A stretch of DNA of 7,081 bases from an uncultured Ruminococcus sp. (GCA_900554975.1 USJI01000046.1:1-7081), one strand, 5' to 3'. Counted from the first letter of the stretch, positions 1 to 6,985 are shown. Numbers and translations are program-made. The notes: generated by a model not told the origin, from the sequence alone.

Positions 1-1
1 T

Positions 2-556
2 TTCTGCGGAACTGATGAAGCAGGACGTGGACCTCTTGCGGGTGATGTCTATGCGGCGGCGGTTATTTTAAATCCTGATAACGTTATTGAGGGACTTAAT
101 GACAGCAAAAAGCTTTCTGAAAAAAAGCGTGAAAAGCTTTATGATGAAATAATTGAAAAGGCTGATGATTACTGCATTGCAAGGGCAACAATTGCTGAGA
201 TAGAGGAAATAAATATTCTCAATGCCGCAATGCTTGCCATGAAACGTGCAGTATCAGGTCTTGAAATAAGACCGGCACTTGTTCTTGCGGACGGCAACAA
301 AACTCCGGATGTTCCATGTGAAGTCAGTGCAGTGGTCAAAGGCGATGCAACGTCTGCATCAATTGCGGCGGCATCAATTCTTGCGAAGGTGACAAGAGAC
401 AGATATATGCTTGAAATGGCAAAGCTCTATCCTGAGTATGGCTTTGAAAAACATAAGGGTTACGGAACGAAACTCCACAGGGAAAAGATACTGGAACTCG
501 GACCATGCCCGATACACCGGCCTTCATTTTTAAAGAAGATATATGCGAAAAAGTAA
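2..556 (+). CDS. rnhB: Ribonuclease HII, 5'-truncated by the window edge
   Basis: RNase HII is a cytoplasmic endonuclease that cuts the RNA strand of RNA-DNA hybrids and nicks 5' of single ribonucleotides misincorporated in DNA, starting ribonucleotide excision repair. The frame is open from base 2 and encodes 184 residues to the TAA at 554-556. The fragment begins FCGTDEAGRGPLAG, the family signature. The four metal-binding acidic residues are D5 and E6 (DEAGRG), D97 (LADG) and D115 (VKGD); their spacings of 92 and 110 residues from D5 match E. coli D16, D108 and D126. The C-terminal HRPSF is also typical. By that alignment only about a dozen N-terminal residues are missing, though some Firmicute homologues carry a longer N-terminal extension. 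The family usually has PLAGP where this protein has PLAGD, a change outside the acidic catalytic set. The first in-frame ATG at 230 is internal and is not the start. The gene overlaps the next by 14 bases. Confidence 0.97.
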   Translation, partial: FCGTDEAGRGPLAGDVYAAAVILNPDNVIEGLNDSKKLSEKKREKLYDEIIEKADDYCIARATIAEIEEINILNAAMLAMKRAVSGLEIRPALVLADGNKTPDVPCEVSAVVKGDATSASIAAASILAKVTRDRYMLEMAKLYPEYGFEKHKGYGTKLHREKILELGPCPIHRPSFLKKIYAKK

Positions 557-905
557 TATCGGACGTGAGGGAGAACTGCTTGTATGCAGGTATATCGAAC
601 TCAACGGAATGAAAATACTCAGAAGAAACTTTAAGGTTCAGGGCGGTGAAGCTGATATTATAGCTGAATGTCCGCCGTATATCTGCTTTGTCGAAATAAA
701 GCTCCGTAAAACGGATTCTGTCGAAATCGGCAGAAGTGTAGGAACGGTAAAACAGCGGAGGGTTATAAAATCCGCTGAGAAATATTTAAGGGAAACGGGC
801 TGTAAGCTCCAGCCGAGATTTGATGTGGTTTTTGTCAATTATGAGGACGGGGAAGTCAGTCTTGAATATATTGAAAATGCCTATGACGGTTCGGGCATTT
901 TGTGA
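543..905 (+). CDS. yraN: YraN / UPF0102 family protein, predicted nuclease fold
   Basis: This 120-residue protein has the length and motif order of the UPF0102 (YraN) family, small cytoplasmic proteins with a PD-(D/E)XK endonuclease-like fold and no firmly established role. Visible motifs are an N-terminal GREGE (7-11), RRNF (27-30), GGEADII with E36 and D38, FVEIK with E51 and K53 as the expected metal/catalytic set, the VKQRR segment (69-73) and RFDVV (92-96). All expected active-site residues are present, so the protein looks intact. The ATG at 543 lies inside the end of rnhB in another frame (14-base overlap). The only Shine-Dalgarno-like sequence is a weak AAGAAG just upstream, so translation is probably coupled to rnhB. 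This family is commonly found beside rnhB, which suggests, without proof, a role in nucleic-acid processing. Family assignment is firm; function is not. Confidence 0.92.
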   Translation: MRKSNIGREGELLVCRYIELNGMKILRRNFKVQGGEADIIAECPPYICFVEIKLRKTDSVEIGRSVGTVKQRRVIKSAEKYLRETGCKLQPRFDVVFVNYEDGEVSLEYIENAYDGSGIL

Positions 906-935
906 ATTTAATAAAAAGCAAAGGGTGGTTTTGTA

Positions 936-2432
936 ATGTATTATAAGAGTACACGAAACAGTGCAATCAAGGTAAGCAGTGCGGAAGCAATAACACAGGG
1001 TATTTCTGAGGACGGAGGTCTTTTTGTTCCGGAGTCCATTCCTGAACTGACTCTTGACGAGATTAAATATCTTGCAGGTCTTAACTATTCATGCAGAGCA
1101 GCTTACATCTTCAAGAAATATCTGACAGATTTTACTGATGCAGAGATTCAGTACTGCACAGACAATGCATACAGCACAAAGAATTTTGAAACAGAGAGTA
1201 TAGCAGAAATATCAGAGCTTTTTGACGGAACATATATGCTTGAACTGTGGCATGGTCCTACATGTGCATTCAAGGATATGGCTCTTCAGATTCTGCCTTA
1301 TTTCCTGACAACTTCAGCAAAGAAGATAAAGCTTGACAAGAAGATTATAATTCTTGTTGCAACATCAGGCGATACAGGAAAAGCTGCTCTTGAAGGATTC
1401 AAGGACGTTGAGGGAACTCAGATTCTTGTTTTCTATCCGGAAGACGGCGTAAGCCCGATGCAGAAAAGACAGATGACAACACAGACAGGTTCAAATGTCG
1501 GCGTTTGTGCTGTAAAGGGTAACTTTGATGACTGCCAGAACGGTGTTAAGGCAATCTTCACAGACAAGGAAGTAAAGGAAAAGATGAATGCCGCAGGACT
1601 TATGTTCTCAAGTGCAAACTCTATCAACTGGGGCAGACTTGTTCCTCAGATAGTTTACTACATTTCATCTTATGCTTCACTTGCTGAAAGCGGAGAGATT
1701 AACCTTGGCGACAAGATAAATGTTGTTGTTCCTACAGGTAACTTCGGAAATATTCTTGCTGCATACTATGCAAAGAAAATGGGACTTCCTGTTAACAAGC
1801 TTATCTGTGCTTCAAACGTTAACAAGGTTCTGACAGACTTTATTGAAACAGGTGTTTATGACAGAAACAGAGAATTCTATGCAACCTGCTCACCATCAAT
1901 GGATATTCTTATTTCAAGCAACCTTGAAAGACTTCTCTACATTATCACAGGTCAGGACGACGCTCAGATAAGAGAATGGTTCACAAGCCTTGCAGAAACA
2001 GGCAGATATGAAGTCAACGATGCTGTCAAGAAAGTTCTCAGCGAAGAATTCTTCGGCGGTTACTGTGATGATGAACAGACAAAGGCTACAATTCATGAAA
2101 TCTATGAGAAGTATTCATATACATGCGATACACATACAGCTGTTGCCGTAAAGGTTTATGAGGATTACAAGAAGGCAACAGGCGATACAACAAAGACAAT
2201 TATTGCTTCAACTGCAAGCCCTTACAAGTTCAGTGCAAGCGTTCTTGAAGCTATTGAAGGAAAGAAATCTGACCTTGATGAATATGCAATGGTTGACAAA
2301 CTTGCTGAACTTTCAAATATTCCTGTTCCGGCAGCACTTGCAGACCTGAAGAACAAGGAAAGAAGATTTACAGGTTCAATTGAAAAATCTGATATGAACA
2401 GTTTTGTTCTTAAGGATTTCGGTCTGGCTTAA
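936..2432 (+). CDS. thrC: Threonine synthase
   Basis: Threonine synthase converts O-phospho-L-homoserine and water to L-threonine and phosphate with pyridoxal 5'-phosphate, the last step of threonine synthesis in the cytoplasm. The protein has 498 residues, the long form of the family. It opens with SAEAITQGISEDGGLFVPE (15-33), the conserved N-terminal segment. The PLP Schiff-base lysine is K113 in HGPTCAFKDMALQ. Further motifs are TSGDTGKAA (143-151), SSANSINWGRLVPQ (225-238), the PLP-phosphate loop VPTGNFGN (265-272) and CSPSMDILISSNLERL (318-333). Nothing is truncated. The ATG at 936 follows AAGGGTGG (921-928) at suitable spacing. The gene lies 30 bases after yraN with no terminator or clear promoter between, so it is probably read from upstream. 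Arginine is nearly always AGA and lysine mostly AAG, unlike the neighbouring phosphoesterase gene, which suggests high expression. No homoserine dehydrogenase or kinase gene is nearby in this window. Confidence 0.97.
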   Translation: MYYKSTRNSAIKVSSAEAITQGISEDGGLFVPESIPELTLDEIKYLAGLNYSCRAAYIFKKYLTDFTDAEIQYCTDNAYSTKNFETESIAEISELFDGTYMLELWHGPTCAFKDMALQILPYFLTTSAKKIKLDKKIIILVATSGDTGKAALEGFKDVEGTQILVFYPEDGVSPMQKRQMTTQTGSNVGVCAVKGNFDDCQNGVKAIFTDKEVKEKMNAAGLMFSSANSINWGRLVPQIVYYISSYASLAESGEINLGDKINVVVPTGNFGNILAAYYAKKMGLPVNKLICASNVNKVLTDFIETGVYDRNREFYATCSPSMDILISSNLERLLYIITGQDDAQIREWFTSLAETGRYEVNDAVKKVLSEEFFGGYCDDEQTKATIHEIYEKYSYTCDTHTAVAVKVYEDYKKATGDTTKTIIASTASPYKFSASVLEAIEGKKSDLDEYAMVDKLAELSNIPVPAALADLKNKERRFTGSIEKSDMNSFVLKDFGLA

Positions 2433-3121
2433 TGTCACTTTTTGCAATAGGAGATCTTCATCTTGCCATAAGCGATAAATCAAAAACCATGGCTGTATTC
2501 GGCGGCTGGGAAAATTATATGGAACTTCTTGAGGAAAACTGGAATAAACTGGTTGCTCCGGAAGACACCGTTGTCCTTGCCGGCGACAGTTCATGGGCGA
2601 TGAGCATAGGAAAAGCATTTGAGGATTTTCAGTGGATAGAAAGAATGCCCGGCAAAAAAATCATTCTGAAAGGGAATCACGACTACTGGTGGACTTCCCT
2701 TAAAAAGATGAATGAAATGTTTTCATCATGGGGATTTGAAACGCTGAACATATTGCATAATAATCATTACAGATATGAAAATTACGCCATATGCGGAACA
2801 AGAGGCTGGGTAAATATGCCCGGAGAACCTGCTGATGCAAAGGTTCTTGCAAGGGAGGCAGGAAGGCTTGCCGCATCTTTGGAATCTGCAAAAAAAGAGG
2901 GACTTGAACCGCTGGTCTTTCTGCATTATCCGCCGCTTTACGGCAATAACTGTAACTATGATATTCTTGAAGTTCTGTATAAGTATGAAGTCAGGAAATG
3001 CTGGTATGGGCATCTTCATGGTTCAGCGATAAAATATGCTATAAACGGAGAGCGTGACGGCATAGATTTTCGTCTTATATCTGGTGATTATTTACAATTT
3101 GTGCCGGTTAAAATTCTGTAA
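2432..3121 (+). CDS. Calcineurin-like metallophosphoesterase, substrate unknown
   Basis: The 229-residue protein shows the full dinuclear-metal phosphoesterase signature in order: GDLH (D8, H10), GDSSWAM (D52), GNHDYWW (N82, H83, D84), HYPPLYG (H165) and GHLHG (H194, H196). These residues bind two metal ions and the phosphate, so the enzyme should be active on a phosphomonoester or phosphodiester. The substrate cannot be read from the sequence. The compact architecture, with no signal peptide, membrane segment or extra domain, and the WAM and DYWW extensions of the motifs resemble a Firmicute group annotated only as predicted phosphohydrolases (I think COG1768, from memory). Its ATG shares one base with the thrC stop (TAATG), and no good Shine-Dalgarno lies at normal spacing; AAGGA at 2412-2416 is about 15 bases away. 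Translation is therefore probably coupled to thrC by termination-reinitiation. A metabolic link to threonine synthesis is not implied. Confidence 0.9.
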   Translation: MSLFAIGDLHLAISDKSKTMAVFGGWENYMELLEENWNKLVAPEDTVVLAGDSSWAMSIGKAFEDFQWIERMPGKKIILKGNHDYWWTSLKKMNEMFSSWGFETLNILHNNHYRYENYAICGTRGWVNMPGEPADAKVLAREAGRLAASLESAKKEGLEPLVFLHYPPLYGNNCNYDILEVLYKYEVRKCWYGHLHGSAIKYAINGERDGIDFRLISGDYLQFVPVKIL

Positions 3122-3142
3122 ATTGTTCAAAATGTAGAAGTG

Positions 3143-3164
3143 AAATTTTTCTATAGAAAAATTT
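3143..3164. repeat. 22-bp perfect palindrome upstream of tig
   Basis: The sequence is an uninterrupted self-complementary run centred between 3153 and 3154, with AAATTTTTC in the left arm and GAAAAATTT in the right arm around TATA. Two more T residues follow the right arm. It lies 21 bases after the phosphoesterase stop, and its right half covers the proposed -35 of the tig promoter. It could be a binding site for a dimeric regulator, or a weak AT-only terminator hairpin for the upstream genes. The lack of G-C pairs makes a strong terminator unlikely. The palindrome is seen directly; either role is inference. Confidence 0.6.
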
Positions 3165-3182
3165 TTCCCGATATGATATAAT
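3154..3182 (+). promoter_or_regulatory. Putative sigma-A promoter of tig
   Basis: A perfect TATAAT at 3177-3182 is preceded by TGA, giving an extended -10. A partial -35, TAGAAA at 3154-3159 (4 of 6 consensus bases), lies 17 bases upstream. The start would fall near 3189, leaving a leader of about 35 bases before the tig ATG. The same TATGATATAATA stretch occurs at 6938-6949. Confidence 0.7.
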
Positions 3183-3224
3183 AGTTAAGGTATGCACTTA
3201 TAAATAAATTGGAGGACTATAAAA

Positions 3225-4556
3225 ATGAGTTTAAAATCATCAACCAAGGTTGACGTTAATACACAGGAACTGACATTTACTGTCGATGCTGAAAGATTTG
3301 CTGATGCAATTGAAAAGGCTTATCAGAGACAGAAGAAGCAGATAAGCGTTCCTGGATTCAGAAAAGGTAAGGCAAGCAGAAAGCTTGTTGAAAAGTATTT
3401 CGGCGAAGGCGTTTTCTTTGAAGAAGCTATCAACAGCCTTATCAACGAGGAAATGCCGGATGCTATAAGAGATGCTGAGCTTGTTCTCGTTGAAACACCA
3501 AAGATTGAAGTTATCGCAGCTGATAAGGAAAACGGTGTTGAGTACAAGGCAATCTGCATTACAAAGCCGGAAGTAAAAATTTCTGACTATAAGGGTATGA
3601 AAGCTCCTAAAAATGTCAAGGATGTAACTGAAGAAGATATCAATGCACAGATCGAACAGATCAAGCAGAGAAATGCAAGAATCGTTTCCGTTGACAACAG
3701 ACCTGCAAAGCTTGACGATGAAGTTGTTATCAACTTTGAAGGATTCATGGACGGCGAAGCTTTTGACGGCGGCAAGGCTGAGGACTTCCCTCTCAAGCTC
3801 GGCAGCGGACAGTTTATCCCTGGATTTGAAGAACAGCTCGTTGATCATTCAATCGGCGATGAATTTGAAATCAATGTAACATTCCCTGAAAATTATCAGA
3901 TGGAAGAATATGCCGGCAAGCCTGCAACATTCAAAATCAAGATCAATGCAATCAACGAAACAGAATATCCTGAATTTGATGATGAACTCATCAAGGATAC
4001 AACTGAGTTTGATACAGTTGACGAATGGAAAGAAGATATAAAGAAGACTCTTGAAGACAGAGCTGAATCAAGAGCTGAATCTGAATTTGAAAACTACATC
4101 ATGGAAACACTCATTAAGAATGTTGATGCAGTAATTCCTAAGTGTATGTTTGACCACAGAGTTGATTCTCTTATCAGAAACTTTGAACATAATCTCAAGC
4201 ACCAGGGCATGAGCGTTGAAATCTACCTCCAGTACACAGGTATGGATATGGATTCATTCAGAGAAACATTTGAAGACAGAGCAGAAAATGAAGTTAAGCT
4301 CAGACTTGCTCTTGAAAAGATTGCTGAACTCGAAAACATCGAGATTTCAGAAGACGAGATCAACAGCCAGCTTCAGGAAATTGCTGATGCAAATAACCTT
4401 TCACTTGATGATGTTAAGAACAGACTTCCAATGGATGACTTCCTTACAGACCTCAAGGTAAACAAGGCGCTTGACCTTGTTAAGGATAACGCTGTTATCG
4501 ATAATACTATAGATCCAAGCAAGAAGGACGAAGAAGCAGAAGAAGCTGCTGAATAA
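3225..4556 (+). CDS. tig: Trigger factor, ribosome-associated chaperone
   Basis: Trigger factor binds near the ribosome exit tunnel, shields nascent chains and has peptidyl-prolyl isomerase activity. The 443 residues show the three standard parts. The N-terminal ribosome-binding domain (about 1-115) carries the signature GFRKGK at 44-49, with the F-R-K ribosome contact at 45-47. The FKBP-like isomerase domain (about 155-245) includes DDEVVINFEGFMDGEAFDGG, LGSGQFIPGFEEQLVDHSIGD and the NVTFPENY segment. The helical C-terminal chaperone domain (about 250-430) ends in an acidic, disordered-looking tail rich in E and A. Length is normal for the family. The start is set by a strong GGAGGA at 3211-3216, 8 bases before the ATG. 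Codon use is strongly biased (AGA, AAG), fitting an abundant protein. It has its own promoter upstream and a terminator downstream, so it is mainly a single-gene unit placed just before clpP-clpX, a conserved Firmicute arrangement. Confidence 0.98.
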   Translation: MSLKSSTKVDVNTQELTFTVDAERFADAIEKAYQRQKKQISVPGFRKGKASRKLVEKYFGEGVFFEEAINSLINEEMPDAIRDAELVLVETPKIEVIAADKENGVEYKAICITKPEVKISDYKGMKAPKNVKDVTEEDINAQIEQIKQRNARIVSVDNRPAKLDDEVVINFEGFMDGEAFDGGKAEDFPLKLGSGQFIPGFEEQLVDHSIGDEFEINVTFPENYQMEEYAGKPATFKIKINAINETEYPEFDDELIKDTTEFDTVDEWKEDIKKTLEDRAESRAESEFENYIMETLIKNVDAVIPKCMFDHRVDSLIRNFEHNLKHQGMSVEIYLQYTGMDMDSFRETFEDRAENEVKLRLALEKIAELENIEISEDEINSQLQEIADANNLSLDDVKNRLPMDDFLTDLKVNKALDLVKDNAVIDNTIDPSKKDEEAEEAAE

Positions 4557-4569
4557 TCCTGATAGAAAT

Positions 4570-4602
4570 AAAGCGCTGTCCCTTGTCGGACAGCCGCTTT
4601 TT
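4570..4602 (+). terminator. Intrinsic terminator after tig
   Basis: The hairpin pairs AAAGC and GCTGTCC (4570-4581) with GGACAGC and GCTTT (4588-4600), with a six-base loop CTTGTC and one bulged C at 4595. The stem runs into five T residues at 4598-4602. It starts 13 bases past the tig stop codon and lies directly before the clpP promoter. Confidence 0.8.
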
Positions 4603-4616
4603 CATACAGATATAAT
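4587..4616 (+). promoter_or_regulatory. Putative clpP-clpX promoter, overlapping the tig terminator
   Basis: A perfect TATAAT lies at 4611-4616. The best -35 is CGGACA at 4587-4592 (matching GACA of TTGACA), 18 bases upstream and inside the 3' arm of the tig terminator. The predicted start near 4623 leaves a leader of under 20 bases before the clpP ATG. I see no CtsR-type (GGTCAAA repeats) or CIRCE operator here, so control by the usual Firmicute heat-shock repressors is not supported at this site. Confidence 0.55.
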
Positions 4617-4640
4617 ATGAATGGAAAGGGAGAATAAATT

Positions 4641-5228
4641 ATGAGTTTGGTACCTTACGTTGTAGAACAGACAAGCCGTGGAGAACGTTCCTACGATATT
4701 TTTTCCAGATTGCTCAATGACAGAATAATAATGCTGTCTGAGGACGTAAATGATACAACAGCAAGCCTTGTTGTTGCACAGCTTCTGTATCTTGAAGGTC
4801 AGGATCCTGAAAAGGATATCTGTCTTTATATCAACAGCCCGGGCGGTTCTGTTACTGCCGGAATGGCGATTTATGATACAACGCAGTATATCAAATGTGA
4901 CGTATCAACGATCTGTATAGGTCTGGCGGCATCAATGGGCGCATTCCTGCTTTCATCGGGTGCCAAGGGAAAAAGACTTGCCCTTCCAAACAGTGAAATA
5001 ATGATTCATCAGCCGCTTATTTCAGGCGGACTTCAGGGTCAGGCAACTGATATTAAGATAAGAACAGAAAACCTTCTGAAAACCAAGGAAAATTTAAACA
5101 GAATCCTTAGTGAAAATACCGGAAAATCATATGAGGAAATCTGCCGTGACACAGACAGAGATAACTTTATGACAGCGGCTGAAGCTCAGGCATATGGTCT
5201 GGTTGACAAGGTAATAAGCCACAGATAA
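4641..5228 (+). CDS. clpP: ATP-dependent Clp protease proteolytic subunit
   Basis: ClpP is the serine peptidase that forms a double seven-subunit barrel and degrades proteins unfolded by ClpX or another Clp ATPase. The 195-residue protein starts [25 protein letters not shown] by residue 25, the standard N-terminal axial-loop region, with no long propeptide. The catalytic serine is S98 in GLAASMGAF and the histidine is H123 in MIHQP. The aspartate is D174 in DTDRDN, aligned with B. subtilis D172; the shift comes from two extra residues in the handle loop after H123 ([10 protein letters not shown] here, PLGGAQGQ in B. subtilis). The glycine-rich [10 protein letters not shown] (65-74) provides the oxyanion region. 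The start follows AAAGGGAG (4625-4632) at 8 bases. It precedes clpX by 25 bases with no terminator between, so the protease and its ATPase should be co-expressed. Confidence 0.98.
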   Translation: MSLVPYVVEQTSRGERSYDIFSRLLNDRIIMLSEDVNDTTASLVVAQLLYLEGQDPEKDICLYINSPGGSVTAGMAIYDTTQYIKCDVSTICIGLAASMGAFLLSSGAKGKRLALPNSEIMIHQPLISGGLQGQATDIKIRTENLLKTKENLNRILSENTGKSYEEICRDTDRDNFMTAAEAQAYGLVDKVISHR

Positions 5229-5253
5229 AGCAAAGAGAATAGGGGAGAATTTT

Positions 5254-6525
5254 ATGTCGGATAAGCCAGTAAAATTCTGCAATTTCTGCGGAAAAAGTGA
5301 GGATAAGGTTCAGAGTATTTTTACGGCGGGTTCATCAAATATATGCGATGAATGCGTAACATACTGTTATGAGCTTCTTATGGGGCCTCTTGCCAAAACA
5401 AAGCAGAGCAGAAAGAGCAGTACAAAAAGTAAAACTGATGATGACACTGAAATAAATCTTCTTACACCGGCTGAGATCAAGGCAGTTCTTGATGAATATG
5501 TTGTTGGTCAAGATAAGGCGAAGGTGACACTTGCAGTATCTGTTTATAATCACTACAAAAGAATTATAAGCCAGGATAATGACAAGGATGATATTGATAT
5601 TCAGAAGAGTAATGTTCTTCTGCTCGGTCCGACAGGTGTCGGAAAAACTTTCCTTGCATCAACTCTTGCTAAAATACTTGATGTTCCTTTTGCCATTGCA
5701 GATGCAACGACAATCACTGAAGCGGGTTACGTTGGTGATGATGTTGAAAATGTTCTGTTAAGACTTATTCAGGCTGCTGATTTTAATATTGAAGCGGCAG
5801 AACGTGGAATTATCTATATAGATGAAATAGACAAGATTTCAAGGAAGTCTGAAAATACGTCCCTTACAAGAGATGTCAGCGGTGAAGGCGTTCAGCAGGC
5901 ACTTCTGAAAATAATCGAGGGAACTGTTTCAAATGTTCCTCCTCAGGGCGGAAGAAAGCACCCGAATCAGGAGTTTATTCATATAAATACAAAAAACATC
6001 CTGTTTATATGCGGCGGTGCGTTTGACGGACTTGAAAAATCAATTCTTAAAAGAATCAATTCGTCTGCCCTTGGATTTGGTGCAGAGATAAATTCAAAGA
6101 AGGAAATGACAAAGAACATTTTCCATAAGGTTATTCCTCAGGATCTTGTGAAATTTGGTATAGTTCCGGAATTAGTGGGAAGACTTCCTATTATAACAGT
6201 TCTTGATGAACTTGATGAAGAAGCTCTTATCAAGATTCTGACAGAACCGAAAAATGCACTTTTAAAACAGTATAAAAAATTGTTCGAGTATGATAACATT
6301 GACCTTATTGTTGAAGATGATGCGCTTATGGAAATTGCTAAAAAGGCAATTTCACAGAAAACAGGTGCAAGAGGACTTCGTGCGATAATCGAAGAGGTTC
6401 TTATGCAGCCTATGTTTGAAGCACCTTCAAATCCGGATATAACAGGTATTACACTTACGGCAGCTTCTATCCGTGGGGAAGAAGCTCCGAGATATATTAC
6501 TAAAAAGAGTAAAACCAAAGAATAA
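5254..6525 (+). CDS. clpX: ATP-dependent Clp protease ATP-binding subunit ClpX
   Basis: ClpX is a hexameric AAA+ unfoldase that recognises tagged proteins and threads them into ClpP. The 423 residues begin with the zinc-binding dimer domain, with C9, C12, C31 and C34 in CxxC pairs. A polar linker of about 50-66 leads to the AAA+ core. Walker A is GPTGVGKT (125-132), pore loop 1 is GYVG (158-161), Walker B is IIYIDEID (186-193) and the RKH pore loop is 234-236. The LGF tripeptide that docks on ClpP is at 273-275, the VGRLP arginine finger is R310, and the sensor-2 motif GARGLR is 371-376. All motifs for ClpP partnership are present. The start follows a strong AGGGGAG (5241-5247). The gene ends before a 12-bp terminator. 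No adjacent lon gene is seen before the tRNA. Confidence 0.98.
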   Translation: MSDKPVKFCNFCGKSEDKVQSIFTAGSSNICDECVTYCYELLMGPLAKTKQSRKSSTKSKTDDDTEINLLTPAEIKAVLDEYVVGQDKAKVTLAVSVYNHYKRIISQDNDKDDIDIQKSNVLLLGPTGVGKTFLASTLAKILDVPFAIADATTITEAGYVGDDVENVLLRLIQAADFNIEAAERGIIYIDEIDKISRKSENTSLTRDVSGEGVQQALLKIIEGTVSNVPPQGGRKHPNQEFIHINTKNILFICGGAFDGLEKSILKRINSSALGFGAEINSKKEMTKNIFHKVIPQDLVKFGIVPELVGRLPIITVLDELDEEALIKILTEPKNALLKQYKKLFEYDNIDLIVEDDALMEIAKKAISQKTGARGLRAIIEEVLMQPMFEAPSNPDITGITLTAASIRGEEAPRYITKKSKTKE

Positions 6526-6558
6526 GGTCTGGTTTCAGATCTGAATTTTAAAGCACAC

Positions 6559-6588
6559 AAAAATCCGTAAATAAAATTACGGATTTTT
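6559..6588 (+). terminator. Intrinsic terminator after clpX
   Basis: A perfect 12-bp stem pairs AAAAATCCGTAA (6559-6570) with TTACGGATTTTT (6577-6588) around the loop ATAAAA. The T-run follows on the + strand, and the A-run on the left would let it work in the other direction too. It lies 33 bases past the clpX stop and ends the clpP-clpX transcript before the tRNA promoter. Confidence 0.85.
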
Positions 6589-6599
6589 GAAAAAAGTGC

Positions 6600-6628
6600 T
6601 TGACAAACGTTATGAAAAGTGATATAAT
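6600..6628 (+). promoter_or_regulatory. Consensus sigma-A promoter of the initiator tRNA
   Basis: A perfect -35 TTGACA (6600-6605) and perfect -10 TATAAT (6623-6628) are separated by exactly 17 bases, with TGA before the -10 as an extended element. Such a fully consensus promoter suits a highly transcribed stable-RNA gene. Transcription would start near 6635, about 33 bases before the mature tRNA, so 5' processing by RNase P is expected. Confidence 0.93.
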
Positions 6629-6667
6629 AATAAAGTACTTGAAGTGAGTATAAAGAAAAATAAATAT

Positions 6668-6744
<77 letters not shown>

Positions 6745-6748
6745 ACGT

Positions 6749-6788
6749 AAATAAGACATCTGATGTATATCGGATGTCTTATTTTTTT
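6749..6788 (+). terminator. Strong terminator after tRNA-fMet
   Basis: A stem of about 16 bp pairs 6749-6764 with 6769-6784 around the loop GTAT, with one T-G wobble (6761 with 6772). The outer part is AATAAGACATC against GATGTCTTATT. Seven T residues follow the A at 6781 (6782-6788). It starts five bases after the tRNA CCA end. The arms are symmetrical enough to act on the - strand as well. Confidence 0.9.
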
Positions 6789-6918
6789 CTTTAAAAAGTG
6801 TTTCTTTCCGTTAAATTTCCGTTATTTTTGTAAAAAGCTGTGTAAATGTGTGAAAAGATATGAACTGTTTATTGTTGGTTGTTTTTAATTAGGCATATTT
6901 TTGTACTTTATTAAAACA
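6789..6918. other. Non-coding spacer before the orphan promoter
   Basis: This AT-rich stretch has no open frame with a ribosome site and no clear hairpin. It separates the tRNA terminator from the promoter at 6919-6948, so it is probably the distal upstream region of the gene that promoter once served. The only internal pattern I see is the short tandem motif annotated separately. Confidence 0.6.
6805..6824 (+). repeat. Two copies of TTTCCGTTA, 11-bp period
   Basis: TTTCCGTTA occurs at 6805-6813 and 6816-6824, one helical turn apart, about 95 bases before the orphan promoter. Repeats in helical phase can be binding sites for an activator or repressor, but two nonamers in AT-rich DNA can also arise by chance. 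No known regulator is assigned. Confidence 0.4.
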
Positions 6919-6948
6919 CTGGCAAACAGCAAATTTGTATGATATAAT
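6919..6948 (+). promoter_or_regulatory. Orphan extended -10 promoter just before the insertion element
   Basis: TATAAT at 6943-6948 is preceded by TGA (extended -10). CTGGCA at 6919-6924 is a 4-of-6 -35 at 18-base spacing. The predicted start near 6955 is about a dozen bases before the proposed end of the insertion sequence at 6967. No gene follows directly, so its original target probably lies beyond the element, outside the window. Confidence 0.6.
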
Positions 6949-6985
6949 AAATGTGAAATAGTATTAGGGAAACACTGATTAAATC

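Noticed and set aside
230..556. ATG at 230 as the start of a short gene
   Set aside because: The same frame is open back to base 2 and encodes the RNase HII DEAGRG motif, so 230 is an internal methionine of a gene cut by the window edge.
906..935. Separate promoter or T-box/threonine leader for thrC
   Set aside because: Only 30 bases separate yraN and thrC, with no hairpin, no T-box sequence and no -35/-10 pair.
3240..3848. 202-residue open frame on the - strand inside tig
   Set aside because: It lies wholly antisense to a motif-complete trigger factor, has no recognisable domain or ribosome site, and is explained by the biased codon use of tig leaving the opposite strand free of stops.
4557..4640. 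CtsR or CIRCE heat-shock operator before clpP
   Set aside because: Neither the GGTCAAA direct repeats nor the TTAGCACTC/GAGTGCTAA inverted repeat is present here or upstream of tig.
6534..6545. 12-base palindrome TTCAGATCTGAA after clpX
   Set aside because: It has no loop and no T-run, and a better terminator follows at 6559-6588. Short palindromes of this size are expected by chance.
6789..6966. Small gene or non-coding RNA in the spacer after the tRNA
   Set aside because: No start codon with a ribosome site opens a sensible frame, and apart from the promoter at its end no promoter-terminator pair encloses a transcript.
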